From: an uncultured Gilliamella sp.
GTDB lineage: Bacteria; Pseudomonadota; Gammaproteobacteria; Enterobacterales; Orbaceae
Assembly (NCBI GenBank): GCA_945276085.1
Contig: CALYPO010000007.1
Location: 1 to 39,475, forward strand
Length of the DNA: 39,475 nt
Reading direction: 5' to 3'
Shown piece after piece: positions 27,830 through 37,298 of the stretch. Numbering within the stretch: position 1 is the first letter of the stretch; every line of letters starts with the position of its first letter. A program made the position numbers and the translations under genes. Below the pieces are notes generated by a model. The model worked only from the letters and a program-made list of their open reading frames with translations, was not told the DNA's origin and made no database searches.

Positions 27830-30106
27830 ATGATGAAAAAATTAATAGTTGTTTTGGTTTTTTTTCTGTTTTCAGGCTCTTTGTTCGCACAAGATTCGAA
27901 TAGCGAAGAAAAAAAAGCTTTTATTGATAATTTATTATCAAAAATGACCATAAAAGAAAAAGTGGGTCAGTTAAGATTAATTAGTGTAGGTGGCGATCTC
28001 ACTTTACCAAAAGTATTAGACCAAATCGAGGCTGGAGAGATTGGCGGTATTTTTAATACTGTTGTTGAGCCAGATTTGACAAATATGCAAGACCGCGCTT
28101 TAAAGTCCCCGAATAAAATTCCTCTATTTTTTGGATTTGATATTATTCATGGCCATCGTACGGTATTCCCAATTAATTTAGGTGTTGCATCGAGTTGGGA
28201 TCGTAATGTTATAGGTAAAGTTGCTGAAGTTTCTGCCGACGAAGCGACCTCAGATGGATTAAATATTACTTGGGCTCCAATGGTTGATATTACCCGAGAT
28301 CCTAGATGGGGACGCGTTTCTGAAGGCTTTGGTGAAGATCCCTATTTAACATCTGAAGCAGGACGTATTTTTGTCGAAAAAATGCAAAAACAGTCTCTTG
28401 ATGATAAAAAATCGTTAGTGACAACCGTTAAGCATTTTGCGCTATATGGTGCGGTCGAAGCGGGTCGCGAATATAACAGCACCGATATGAGTGAACGTAA
28501 AATGTTCCAAGAGTATCTTGTACCTTATAAAGCAGCCATTGATGCCGGTAGTCGTGCTGTAATGGTGTCTTTAGTCAGTGTTAACGGTATTCCAGCGACA
28601 GCTAATCATTGGCTACTGACTGAAGTATTACGTGACCAATGGCATTTTAATGGTGTGGTTGTAAGTGATCATGGTGCGATTCGTGAATTGATTAATCATG
28701 GTGTGGCAAGCGATGCTAAAGATGCTGTTCGCGTGGCGATAAAAGCAGGTATTGATATCAGTATGAATGATGAATATTTTCTTCAATTTTTACCTGAACT
28801 TGTTAATGAAGGTGTCCTCACAGAAGAGGATATTAACAAAGCTTGTCGACATGTATTAGAACTCAAATATGACATGGGGCTGTTTAATGACCCTAATCGT
28901 AATTTAGATCCTAAATTAGATATCGATACGATGTTTGCCGACAACCGTCTACATCGAGAAGAAGCCAGAGATGTAGCGCGTCGAAGTATTGTGTTGTTGA
29001 AAAATAAAAATAGCATTTTACCTTTAGCCAAAAACAAGAAAATAGCCGTGATTGGACCACTTGCCGATTCTAAGCGCGATATTTTAGGTAGTTGGTCAGG
29101 TGCCGGACGCGCTAATCTAGCTGTCACACCTTTAGAAGGAATCAAAAATGCAGTAAAAGATCCTAAAACAATTAGTTACGCATTTGGTGCTAATCTTTCC
29201 GATGATTCTAATTTATATAAATTTTTAAATTTATATGAAGAAACCACCAAATTTGATCCTCGTCCTGCTGATAAAATGATTGCCGAAGCAGTTGCTAAAG
29301 CTAAAAAAGCCGATGTTGTTGTGTTATTTGTAGGGGAAGCTGAGGGAATGGCGCATGAGTCATCTAGTCGTACCGATCTTTCATTGCAAGCAAGCCAAAA
29401 ACGGTTAATCAAAGCTTTAAAGGCAACAGGCAAACCTTTAGTTATAGCATTAATGAATGGTCGTCCATTAACTGTAAAAGAAGAGTATGAACAAGCTGAT
29501 GCTATGCTCGAAACTTGGTTTTTAGGCACAGAAGGGGGCAATGCTATCGCTGATGTTTTATTTGGTGATTATAACCCATCGGCTAAATTACCAATGTCAT
29601 TTCCTGATAATGTTGGGCAAATTCCCGTCTATTACAGTCATTTAAACACTGGTCGCCCTCATGGTACTGAAAATATGGGGAAATATACAACATCGTACTT
29701 TGATAGTCCTAATGAACCGCTATTCCCGTTTGGATTTGGTTTAAGTTATACCCATTTTACGATAGATTTTGCCTTATCAAGTACTGAGATGCCGCAAAAT
29801 GGTGAAATTGTGGTGACTGCAAATGTTGAGAATATTGGTGAGAAAGAAGGTAGCCAAACGGTACAGTTTTACCTTCAAGATATCACAGCTTCGGTCAGTC
29901 GACCCGTTAAACAGTTGATAGGTTTTGAAAATATTACTTTAAAACCTCATGAAAAAGGTGAAGTGAAATTAGTGATCAAACCAGATATGCTAAAATTCTG
30001 GAATGACAAAATGCAATATGTTGCAGAACCAGGTAAATTCAATATCTACGTTGGCTCTGATTCGACAACGCAAGATAAACAGACCTTTACCTTATTAGAT
30101 AAATAA
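27830..30106 (+). CDS. bglX: Periplasmic beta-glucosidase (GH3)
   Basis: Hydrolyses terminal beta-linked glucose from oligosaccharides in the periplasm. It has 758 aa (E. coli BglX 765). The Sec signal peptide cleaves near Ala20 (SLFA-QDSN). The GH3 N-terminal domain has VDITRDPRWGRVSEGFGEDPYL, KHFALYGAVEAGREYN and the nucleophile Asp280 in GVVVSDHGAIREL. The GH3 C-terminal domain starts near RSIVLLKN and includes the acid/base region VGEAEGMAHESSSRTDL. A fibronectin-III-like domain closes it. The MM start leaves 27833 equally possible. It is followed by a terminator and then btsS; in E. coli bglX is also in the same chromosomal neighbourhood as btsSR. Confidence 0.95.
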   Translation: MMKKLIVVLVFFLFSGSLFAQDSNSEEKKAFIDNLLSKMTIKEKVGQLRLISVGGDLTLPKVLDQIEAGEIGGIFNTVVEPDLTNMQDRALKSPNKIPLFFGFDIIHGHRTVFPINLGVASSWDRNVIGKVAEVSADEATSDGLNITWAPMVDITRDPRWGRVSEGFGEDPYLTSEAGRIFVEKMQKQSLDDKKSLVTTVKHFALYGAVEAGREYNSTDMSERKMFQEYLVPYKAAIDAGSRAVMVSLVSVNGIPATANHWLLTEVLRDQWHFNGVVVSDHGAIRELINHGVASDAKDAVRVAIKAGIDISMNDEYFLQFLPELVNEGVLTEEDINKACRHVLELKYDMGLFNDPNRNLDPKLDIDTMFADNRLHREEARDVARRSIVLLKNKNSILPLAKNKKIAVIGPLADSKRDILGSWSGAGRANLAVTPLEGIKNAVKDPKTISYAFGANLSDDSNLYKFLNLYEETTKFDPRPADKMIAEAVAKAKKADVVVLFVGEAEGMAHESSSRTDLSLQASQKRLIKALKATGKPLVIALMNGRPLTVKEEYEQADAMLETWFLGTEGGNAIADVLFGDYNPSAKLPMSFPDNVGQIPVYYSHLNTGRPHGTENMGKYTTSYFDSPNEPLFPFGFGLSYTHFTIDFALSSTEMPQNGEIVVTANVENIGEKEGSQTVQFYLQDITASVSRPVKQLIGFENITLKPHEKGEVKLVIKPDMLKFWNDKMQYVAEPGKFNIYVGSDSTTQDKQTFTLLDK

Positions 30107-30118
30107 ATTAATTATATT

Positions 30119-30146
30119 AACCGTCGACATCTGTCGACGGTTTTAT
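30119..30146 (+). terminator. Terminator after bglX, immediately before btsS
   Basis: AACCGTCGAC (30119-30128) pairs with GTCGACGGTT (30133-30142) around a 4-nt loop and is followed by TTATTTT. The btsS ATG lies only about 16 bp beyond the element. Confidence 0.85.
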
Positions 30147-30161
30147 TTTGTGGTCGATATT

Positions 30162-31862
30162 ATGTTTGAATTTGATCTTGTTTTACAACTTCTTCAACAA
30201 ATGTGTATTTATCTAGTTATCGCTTATCTACTAAGTAAAACACCTATTGTTATTCCATTAATGCAAGTGACTGTGCATCTACCTCATAAGTTAGTCTGTT
30301 ATTGTATCTTTTCTCTATTTTGTATTATGGGCAGTTATTTTGGTTTACACATAGAAGACACAATAGCCAACACTCGAGCCATTGGTGCTATTTTAGGCGG
30401 CCTGCTTGGCGGTCCGATGGTTGGGTTATTAGTTGGGATAACAGGGGGAATTCATCGTTATACGTTAGGTGGAATTACCGCTGAAAGTTGTATGCTTTCG
30501 ACTATTTTAACAGGATTGATTAGTGGTCTATTGCATTATGGCTTAATGAAAAAAGGTCGAGTTGATCTTATCTATAATCCGTTGTTAGTCGGAGTTTTAG
30601 GCTTATTAGTTGAATCGCTTGAAATGATAATGGTGCTACTAATTTCACGCCCTTTTGACGTGGTTTTACATGCAGTTAAAAGTATTGCTGCGCCAATGAT
30701 CGTGGCTAATAGCATTGGCGCTGCTATGTTTATGCGAATTTTACTCGATAGGCGCGCTATTTTTGAACGATATACGTCAGCCTTTTCCGCAAAGGCACTT
30801 AAGATTGCCGCAAGTACCGAAGGGTTACTTCGTGATGGTTTTAATCAAAGTAATAGTACTAAAGTTGCACAAATTATTTATCAAGAGTTGGATATTGGTG
30901 CAGTTTCGATCACTGATAGAGAAAAAATCTTAGCATTTATTGGTGTTGGTGATGACCATCATCTACCCGGCACACCAATTACCTCTAATGTTACTTTAGA
31001 AGCGATTGAACAAAATGATGTTAAATATCTTGATGGCATTCATCAACCTTATCAATGTTCAATTAATAAATATTGCCGCTTAGGTTCAACGTTAGTTATT
31101 CCGCTGAGAGGTGAAAACAATACTGTTGTTGGCACAATTAAACTTTATGAAGCCAAAAATACATTGTTTAGTTCGATCAATCGTACGCTTGGTGAAGGCA
31201 TCGCCAGTTTACTGTCCGCACAAATTTTAGCTGGGCAAAATGAGCACTACAAACAATTATTATCTAAAACTGAGATTAAATTATTGCACGCTCAAGTTAA
31301 TCCTCATTTTTTATTTAATGCGCTCAATACGCTATTGGCCGTTATTCGTCGAGATAAACAACAAGCATCACAATTAGTGCAGAATCTTTCGACTTTTTTC
31401 CGCAAAAATCTTAAGCGAACAGATGAAATTGTTACGCTTAAAGACGAAATTGAACATGTTAATGCTTATTTGCAAATTGAAAAAATGCGCTTTATGGAAC
31501 AATTGACTGTCGAAATAACTATTCCCCCACATTTAGAATCGGCTCAGTTACCGGCCTTTTCACTACAACCGATAGTGGAAAATGCGATTAAACATGGTAC
31601 TTCGCAATTAATTGGTAAAGGAAAAGTGGCGATTTATGCCTATGAACAAAATCAAACATTAGTTTTAGAGGTTATGGATAACGCTGGTAACTACTGCGAA
31701 AATAAAAAAGACACAAAAGGATTAGGTCTAAATTTGGTTGATAAACGAATTAATATTCGTTATGGTGAGCAATACGGAATAAAAATAGAATGTGAACCTG
31801 ATACTTATACTAAAGTAGTATTAACATTGCCTTTACAAAAGGAAAGCTGTATCCAATGTTAG
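30162..31862 (+). CDS. btsS: Pyruvate-sensing histidine kinase BtsS
   Basis: Inner-membrane LytS-type sensor kinase that detects extracellular pyruvate and phosphorylates BtsR. From the ATG at 30162 it has 566 aa (E. coli 561); an in-frame GTG at 30150 falls next to the terminator. The N-terminal 5TMR-LYT region spans about residues 1-200, followed by a GAF domain, a LytS-type kinase region with His382 in NPHFLFNALNT, and an ATPase domain (PIVENAIKHGT, GLGLNLVDKR). With this start, Arg72, Arg99, Cys110 and Ser113 fall exactly where the E. coli pyruvate-binding residues are reported, from memory. It overlaps btsR by 7 bp (ATGTTAG). Confidence 0.96.
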   Translation: MFEFDLVLQLLQQMCIYLVIAYLLSKTPIVIPLMQVTVHLPHKLVCYCIFSLFCIMGSYFGLHIEDTIANTRAIGAILGGLLGGPMVGLLVGITGGIHRYTLGGITAESCMLSTILTGLISGLLHYGLMKKGRVDLIYNPLLVGVLGLLVESLEMIMVLLISRPFDVVLHAVKSIAAPMIVANSIGAAMFMRILLDRRAIFERYTSAFSAKALKIAASTEGLLRDGFNQSNSTKVAQIIYQELDIGAVSITDREKILAFIGVGDDHHLPGTPITSNVTLEAIEQNDVKYLDGIHQPYQCSINKYCRLGSTLVIPLRGENNTVVGTIKLYEAKNTLFSSINRTLGEGIASLLSAQILAGQNEHYKQLLSKTEIKLLHAQVNPHFLFNALNTLLAVIRRDKQQASQLVQNLSTFFRKNLKRTDEIVTLKDEIEHVNAYLQIEKMRFMEQLTVEITIPPHLESAQLPAFSLQPIVENAIKHGTSQLIGKGKVAIYAYEQNQTLVLEVMDNAGNYCENKKDTKGLGLNLVDKRINIRYGEQYGIKIECEPDTYTKVVLTLPLQKESCIQC

Positions 31863-32575
31863 ATGTAATTATTGTAGATGATGAATTGCTTGCCCGTGAA
31901 AATTTACGTTGCTTGCTTGAAAGTGATCCTGAAATTAATATTGTTGCTGAATGTAATAATGCAATGGAAGCGATTCGTGAAATTCATCGTTTGCAACCTG
32001 ATGTGGTTTTTTTAGATATTCAAATGCCGAAAATAAATGGTATTGAAATGTTATCTATGTTAGATCCTAAAACCATGCCACATATTGTGTTTTTAACTGC
32101 TTATAGTGAGTTTGCGGTCAAAGCCTTTGAAGAGCAAGCTTTTGATTACTTATTGAAACCTGTTGAATCAGAGCGCTTACATAAAACGCTAAATCGATTG
32201 CATAATCACTGTATTCCTTGTGATATTTGCCAATTAAAAGGAATCAAGCAGGATTTTGAGTATATTCCATGTGTTGGGCATAATCGTATTTATCTGTTGA
32301 ATATTGAGGATGTCTATTATGTGTCATCTAAAATTAGCGGCATTTATGTTTTTAACCAAACCAATCAAGAATACTTTACCGAATTAACCTTAAAAACTCT
32401 AGAAGATAAAACTCCATTGATCCGCTGTCATCGTCAATATTTGGTTAATTTAAAAAAGCTTAAAGAAATTCGTTTCAATGATACAAATGGCGTTGATATT
32501 ATTTTAAATAATGATATTTCAGTTCCTGTTAGCCGTCGTTATTTAAAACAACTCAAAGAGATGTTGGGATTATAG
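31856..32575 (+). CDS. btsR: LytTR response regulator BtsR
   Basis: DNA-binding partner of BtsS that activates the transporter gene btsT. It has 239 aa, the same as E. coli. The receiver domain (1-115) has the acidic pocket Asp8-Asp9, phosphoacceptor Asp54 in VVFLDIQMP, and Lys101 in YLLKP. The LytTR domain (about 135-239) has YIPCVGHNRIYLL, TELTLKTLE, LIRCHRQYLVNL and VPVSRRYLKQLK. The linker carries CIPCDIC (Cys119, Cys122, Cys125), which I do not recall in E. coli BtsR. The start overlaps the end of btsS. Its predicted binding repeats lie 22 bp past its own stop, in front of btsT. Confidence 0.96.
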   Translation: MLDVIIVDDELLARENLRCLLESDPEINIVAECNNAMEAIREIHRLQPDVVFLDIQMPKINGIEMLSMLDPKTMPHIVFLTAYSEFAVKAFEEQAFDYLLKPVESERLHKTLNRLHNHCIPCDICQLKGIKQDFEYIPCVGHNRIYLLNIEDVYYVSSKISGIYVFNQTNQEYFTELTLKTLEDKTPLIRCHRQYLVNLKKLKEIRFNDTNGVDIILNNDISVPVSRRYLKQLKEMLGL

Positions 32576-32596
32576 TTTTTGTTGTAATTCGTCAAA

Positions 32597-32625
32597 ACCA
32601 CTCATCCGTTAAATTTAACCACTCA
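32597..32625 (+). promoter_or_regulatory. BtsR binding site (two direct repeats) upstream of btsT
   Basis: ACCACTCA at 32597-32604 and again at 32618-32625 are separated by exactly 13 bp. The E. coli BtsR site is described as two ACC[G/A]CT[C/T]A direct repeats with a 13-bp spacer (established knowledge, from memory), so both copies fit perfectly. Candidate -10 boxes downstream are TATAAC (32642-32647) and TACTAT (32682-32687); neither has a good -35, as expected for an activated promoter. I see no clear CRP site here. Confidence 0.85.
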
Positions 32626-32866
32626 TCTTTTCTATTTAACCTATAACTTAAATATCGATACCTCTGTATTCATTAAAAAATTACTATAGGCTTGGATGTA
32701 AAGGAACTTTTAGTTGATATTTTAGGCTATAACAATACAGACAAGCTATTTTAATGAAATTAAAAATGATGGTTTTTTTAATATCAAAACATAGTAAGTC
32801 TATATCTGTTTTAAATGGTGTTAAATTTCGAACTAATTAAATTTAAAACCCATGAAGAGAGTTATT

Positions 32867-35014
32867 ATGAATAATAAAGTCTTTAAGCATATTCCATGGC
32901 TGATCTTAGCCTTTATTGGTGCATGTTGTTTAGCCGTAATTGCATTACGGCGAGGTGAGCATGTCAGCGCACTATGGATTGTTGCTGCTGCTGTTTCAAT
33001 TTATCTTGTCGCGTACCGATATTACAGTTTGTATATCGCCAAAAAGGTCATGCAATTAGACCCGACGCGTGCAACCCCTGCTGTCATTAATAATGATGGT
33101 TTAAACTTTGTACCGACTAATAAATATGTATTATTTGGTCACCATTTTGCTGCCATTGCCGGCGCAGGTCCATTGGTTGGGCCGGTACTTGCCGCTCAAG
33201 TAGGGTACTTACCAGGCACACTTTGGTTACTTGCAGGTGTCGTGTTTGCCGGTGCGGTACAAGACTTTATGGTTTTATTTTTATCTTCTAGACGTAATGG
33301 CTCATCTTTGGGCGAAATGATTAAAGAAGAGATGGGGGCGATTCCTGGCACCATAGCGCTATTTGGTTGCTTCCTTATCATGCTTATAATACTTGCGGTT
33401 TTAGCATTGATTGTGGTTAAAGCGCTAGCTGAAAGCCCTTGGGGGGTATTTACTGTTTGTTCAACAGTACCTATTGCCTTATTTATGGGTATTTATATGC
33501 GATTTTTAAGACCAGGACGGGTATTAGAAGTATCTGTTATTGGTATTGTGTTATTAGTGTTATCAATATGGTTTGGTGGCGTAATTGCGCATGATGCATA
33601 TTGGGGACCAGCTTTAACTTTCAAAGCAACGACTATTACTTATGTATTAGTGGGCTATGCTTTAGTTTCAGCAATGTTACCTGTTTGGTTAATCCTAGCA
33701 CCTCGTGATTATTTAGCAACATTTTTAAAAATCGGTGTAATTGTTGGTTTAGCTATTGGTATTGTTATCTTAAATCCTGATTTAAAAATGCCAGATGTGA
33801 CCCAATATGTTGATGGTACCGGTCCAGTTTGGAAAGGCTCACTTTTCCCATTCTTATTTATCACGATTGCTTGTGGTGCTGTTTCTGGCTTCCATGCATT
33901 AATTTCATCAGGTACAACGCCAAAATTACTTGCTAACGAAACGGATGCTCGCTTCATCGGTTATGGTGCAATGTTAATGGAGTCATTCGTTGCCATGATG
34001 GCATTAGTCGCTGCTTCAATTATTGAGCCAGGTCTTTATTTCGCTATGAATACTCCACCGGCAGCTTTAGGGATTACTATGCCTGATTTGCATAAATTAG
34101 GTACTGATCAAGCGCCAATGATAATGGAGCAACTTAAAGATGTGACAGCCCATGCTGCTGCAACGGTTAGTTCGTGGGGATTTGTCATTTCACCTGACGA
34201 AATTTTACAAACAGCCAAAGATATTGGTGAACCGTCAGTACTTAATCGTGCCGGTGGTGCGCCAACGCTAGCGGTAGGTATTGCACACGTGTTCCATCAA
34301 ATTATTCCTGGTGCCAATATGGGCTTTTGGTATCACTTTGGTATTTTATTTGAAGCGTTATTTATCTTAACTGCACTTGATGCTGGTACCCGTTCTGGTC
34401 GTTTTATGCTACAAGACCTTTTAGGTAACTTTGTCCCATTCTTGAAAAAAACCGATTCACTCATTGCCGGTTTTATTGGTACAGTGGGTTGTGTTGGTTT
34501 GTGGGGCTATTTACTCTATCAAGGCGTTGTTGATCCATTAGGTGGTGTTAAGAGCTTATGGCCATTATTCGGTATCTCAAATCAAATGTTAGCGGCGGTT
34601 GCGTTAGTGTTAGCAACGGTTGTATTAATTAAAATGAAACGTGCTCAATATATTTGGGTGACAATTATTCCAGCAATATGGTTACTCATCTGTACAACAT
34701 GGGCATTAGCATTGAAATTATTCAGTAATGATCCGCAATTAGAAGGTTTCTTCTATTTAGCCAATGAGTATAAACGTCGCATTGCTGAAGGTAGTGAATT
34801 AACCGCACAACAAATTGATAATATGCACCATATCGTTATTAACAATTATACTAATGCGGGTTTAAGTATTCTATTTTTAGTGGTTGTTTACAGTATTATT
34901 TTCTTTGGTATTAAAACTGCATTAAAAGTACGTAATAATAAACAAAGAACAGATAAAGAGACAGCTTATGTGCCAATTCCTGAAGGCGGTGTAAAAACTT
35001 CAATGTCACATTAA
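32867..35014 (+). CDS. btsT: Pyruvate/proton symporter BtsT
   Basis: High-affinity pyruvate uptake by a CstA-family inner-membrane carrier. It has 715 aa (E. coli 716) from the ATG at 32867, with AAGAGAG 6 bp upstream; an ATG at 32852 would precede that site. Conservation with E. coli BtsT is very high: FKHIPWLILAFIGACCLAVIAL, YVLFGHHFAAIAGAGPLVGP, SGFHALISSGTTPKLLANE, LDAGTRSGRFMLQDLLGNF, and the terminal ETAYVPIPEGGVK. Roughly 16-18 hydrophobic helices are visible. CstA is the paralogous alternative, but the C-terminal tail and adjacency to btsSR favour BtsT. It lies 291 bp after btsR, behind its predicted operator. Confidence 0.96.
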   Translation: MNNKVFKHIPWLILAFIGACCLAVIALRRGEHVSALWIVAAAVSIYLVAYRYYSLYIAKKVMQLDPTRATPAVINNDGLNFVPTNKYVLFGHHFAAIAGAGPLVGPVLAAQVGYLPGTLWLLAGVVFAGAVQDFMVLFLSSRRNGSSLGEMIKEEMGAIPGTIALFGCFLIMLIILAVLALIVVKALAESPWGVFTVCSTVPIALFMGIYMRFLRPGRVLEVSVIGIVLLVLSIWFGGVIAHDAYWGPALTFKATTITYVLVGYALVSAMLPVWLILAPRDYLATFLKIGVIVGLAIGIVILNPDLKMPDVTQYVDGTGPVWKGSLFPFLFITIACGAVSGFHALISSGTTPKLLANETDARFIGYGAMLMESFVAMMALVAASIIEPGLYFAMNTPPAALGITMPDLHKLGTDQAPMIMEQLKDVTAHAAATVSSWGFVISPDEILQTAKDIGEPSVLNRAGGAPTLAVGIAHVFHQIIPGANMGFWYHFGILFEALFILTALDAGTRSGRFMLQDLLGNFVPFLKKTDSLIAGFIGTVGCVGLWGYLLYQGVVDPLGGVKSLWPLFGISNQMLAAVALVLATVVLIKMKRAQYIWVTIIPAIWLLICTTWALALKLFSNDPQLEGFFYLANEYKRRIAEGSELTAQQIDNMHHIVINNYTNAGLSILFLVVVYSIIFFGIKTALKVRNNKQRTDKETAYVPIPEGGVKTSMSH

Positions 35015-35077
35015 GTCTGTATTATTGATGACGTTACATTATCAAGTTGTCAAAAAATATTGATGGTTATCTATCTC

Positions 35078-35114
35078 ATACCCAATAATATTGTTATATT
35101 GTTGGGTATTTTTA
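35078..35114 (+). terminator. Terminator of btsT
   Basis: A 14-bp AT-rich stem, ATACCCAATAATAT (35078-35091) with ATATTGTTGGGTAT (35096-35109), has one G-T wobble, a TGTT loop and a following TTTTT. It is 63 bp after the stop. Confidence 0.8.
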
Positions 35115-35236
35115 TATCATTTAATATTATCTTATTGCGAGTTGTGATTATAAATGAACGATGCTTTTAACGTATTAGTTATTTTATTTTCGTATAGGGA
35201 AGATTATTTGTTTGTCGAGTTTTAAAGGAGCTTAAA

Positions 35237-36904
35237 ATGTTACTCAATAAAAGATTGTTATCATTATTCACGATTGTGGCTTTATCCAGTCCCTTGCCAC
35301 TGTTGGCTAAACAGGTAAATGTCGCTATTTTAGCAACTTCCGATGTTCATGGACGAATGTTACCTTGGGATTATGGTACAGATAAGGCTGATTTATCCGG
35401 TTCTTACGCACAAATATCTACCTTTGTTAATCAGTTTCGTGAGCATCACCCTAATGTCATTTTGGTTGATGCGGGTGATATTATTCAAGATAACCAAATT
35501 GAACGTTTTCACGATGTGAAAAATCATCCAGCTATTGAGGCTCTTAATACTATGAAATATGACATTATGGTATTAGGTAACCATGAATTTAATTTTGGCA
35601 TGCCAGTTGTTGATAAAATCGTTGCTGAATTTAAAGGTAAAACATTAGCAGCGAACATCTTTTATAAAGACTCAGGTAAAGCCTATTTACCCGCTACATC
35701 CATTATTGAAAAAGATGGCGTAAAAATTGGTTTTATTGGGGCAACGACACCATTTGTACCTGAATATGAAGATAAAACAGGTTATGTAAAACAAATGGAA
35801 TTCACTATGCCAATTCCAGAAATACAAAAACAAGTTGAAAAGTTAAAACAACAACATGTTGATGCTATTGTTTTAGTTACCCATATGGGGGTGGATAATG
35901 AAAACAATAAACCAGGAACCGGCGTTGCTGATGTGGCTAACCAAGTGCCCGATATCGATGTGATTATAGCTGGGCACAATCATCAAAATATAAGTGAAAA
36001 AGTGATCAATAATGTTTTGATTACCGAACCACATCGTTATGGTACCGTGGTTTCGGTGGTTGATTTAACCTTTGATCTTGAAAAGAACAAAGCCTCTTTA
36101 GTGAATAAAAAAGCCGAAACACAGCCAGTTAAATCGTATGCTGCCGATCCAGCAATTGAAAAAATTTATGCGCCTTATCATCAACAATTAAGAGAAATAG
36201 CCAATCAGGTTATTGGTGAAACCGATCGTGATTTGGTTCCCCAGCAAATGATTCATGGTATTCCTGCGATTTACCTCGAAGAAACAGGGCTAACCCATTT
36301 ACTCAACGCTGTTCAATTATATTATAGCGGTGCGGATGTGACTTCTGTGTTGGTTGATAATAAAAAAGCAATACTGAATAAAGGTCCAATTACGCGTAAA
36401 GATATCGCCAATAATTATCAATATACCGCTGGTGAAACCAGTATATTCGAAGTTACCGGTCAAGACCTTAAAGACTATATGGAATGGTCTGCTGCTTATT
36501 TTGCTCAAGTACAACCGGGCGATAAAAATTATCAATATGATCCCATTCGTGGCGCGTCAAAATATATGACTTACGATATGTTTGGTGGGGTCAAATATAC
36601 TATTGATTTAACTCAACCGGTTGGTGAGCGAATTAAAAATTTAACATTGCTTAATGGTCAGGCTATCACTGCGGATATGAAGCTAAAATTAGGTATGAAC
36701 GCTTATCGTTACGAGATGTTAGTCAAAAAAGGTGGACCATTAGAAGGAAGACGTGTTGAACCAACTTGGGACTCGCGAACCGCTTTCGGTGATGAACAAG
36801 GTACTATCCGTAATATGACGATAAAATATATTACAGACGTCAAAAAAGGTAAAATTACTGATGAATCTAACCATAACTGGCAAGTGATCGGCATCGAACC
36901 TTAA
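35237..36904 (+). CDS. Periplasmic 5'-nucleotidase / cyclic-nucleotide phosphodiesterase family enzyme
   Basis: Secreted metallophosphatase of the UshA/CpdB/YfkN superfamily, probably removing phosphate from extracellular nucleotides for nucleoside salvage. It has 555 aa. The signal peptide cleaves near residue 24 (PLLA-KQVN). The calcineurin-like domain has [13 protein letters not shown] (Asp36, His38), [21 protein letters not shown] and AGHNHQ, a full two-metal set. The 5'-nucleotidase C-terminal domain runs from about 330 to 520, with the substrate-binding [20 protein letters not shown] recalls the 2',3'-cyclic phosphodiesterase branch, but substrate cannot be fixed from sequence. AAAGGAGC precedes the ATG. 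yqfB follows after 29 bp, probably co-transcribed. Confidence 0.85.
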   Translation: MLLNKRLLSLFTIVALSSPLPLLAKQVNVAILATSDVHGRMLPWDYGTDKADLSGSYAQISTFVNQFREHHPNVILVDAGDIIQDNQIERFHDVKNHPAIEALNTMKYDIMVLGNHEFNFGMPVVDKIVAEFKGKTLAANIFYKDSGKAYLPATSIIEKDGVKIGFIGATTPFVPEYEDKTGYVKQMEFTMPIPEIQKQVEKLKQQHVDAIVLVTHMGVDNENNKPGTGVADVANQVPDIDVIIAGHNHQNISEKVINNVLITEPHRYGTVVSVVDLTFDLEKNKASLVNKKAETQPVKSYAADPAIEKIYAPYHQQLREIANQVIGETDRDLVPQQMIHGIPAIYLEETGLTHLLNAVQLYYSGADVTSVLVDNKKAILNKGPITRKDIANNYQYTAGETSIFEVTGQDLKDYMEWSAAYFAQVQPGDKNYQYDPIRGASKYMTYDMFGGVKYTIDLTQPVGERIKNLTLLNGQAITADMKLKLGMNAYRYEMLVKKGGPLEGRRVEPTWDSRTAFGDEQGTIRNMTIKYITDVKKGKITDESNHNWQVIGIEP

Positions 36905-36933
36905 CCGCTCGTTTAATAAAAAGGATGATCGTT

Positions 36934-37248
36934 GTGAAAAATGATATAACGTTTTACCAACGTTTTAAATCGGATATTTTGGCAGGTTTAAAAACTATTA
37001 CTATTCGTGATAAAAGTGAATCACATTTTAAGGTTGGTGATACGTTGCGAGTGGGCGTTTTTGAAACGGATGCATATTTTTGTAGTATAAAAATTACTAA
37101 TGTGACGCCCGTAACACTCAATCAATTGACTGAAGAACAGGCTAAGCAAGAAAATATGAGCTTAACTGAACTGAAAAAAGTCATTAGTGACATTTACCCT
37201 AACGAACAACAGTTTGTTATTATTGCTTTTCAACTATTATCAATCTAA
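36934..37248 (+). CDS. yqfB: N4-acetylcytidine amidohydrolase (ASCH domain)
   Basis: Small cytoplasmic ASCH-fold enzyme; E. coli YqfB hydrolyses N4-acetylcytidine to cytidine. The GTG at 36934 is preferred, with AAAGGA 8 bp upstream; the ATG at 36925 overlaps that ribosome site. This gives 104 aa (E. coli 103) and an N-terminus [20 protein letters not shown] like E. coli NDITFFQRFQDDILAGRK. Further matches are [41 protein letters not shown]-like residues and the C-terminal FVIIAFQ. It follows the nucleotidase-family gene, and both act on nucleosides or nucleotides, so a salvage unit is plausible. Confidence 0.92.
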   Translation: MKNDITFYQRFKSDILAGLKTITIRDKSESHFKVGDTLRVGVFETDAYFCSIKITNVTPVTLNQLTEEQAKQENMSLTELKKVISDIYPNEQQFVIIAFQLLSI

Positions 37249-37249
37249 A

Positions 37250-37274
37250 AAAAACGCGCCTTAGGCGCGTTTTT
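37250..37274. terminator. Bidirectional terminator between yqfB and the NfeD gene
   Basis: AAAAACGCGCC (37250-37260) pairs with GGCGCGTTTTT (37264-37274) around a TTA loop, with A-run and T-run flanks. It begins 2 bp after the yqfB stop and serves both converging units. Confidence 0.9.
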
Positions 37275-37298
37275 TTACTGGTAAAAAGCAAAATGTGA

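Noticed and set aside
32626-32866. CRP site upstream of btsT, as in E. coli
   Set aside because: I found no TGTGA-N6-TCACA-like pair in the leader. Absence is judged by eye only.
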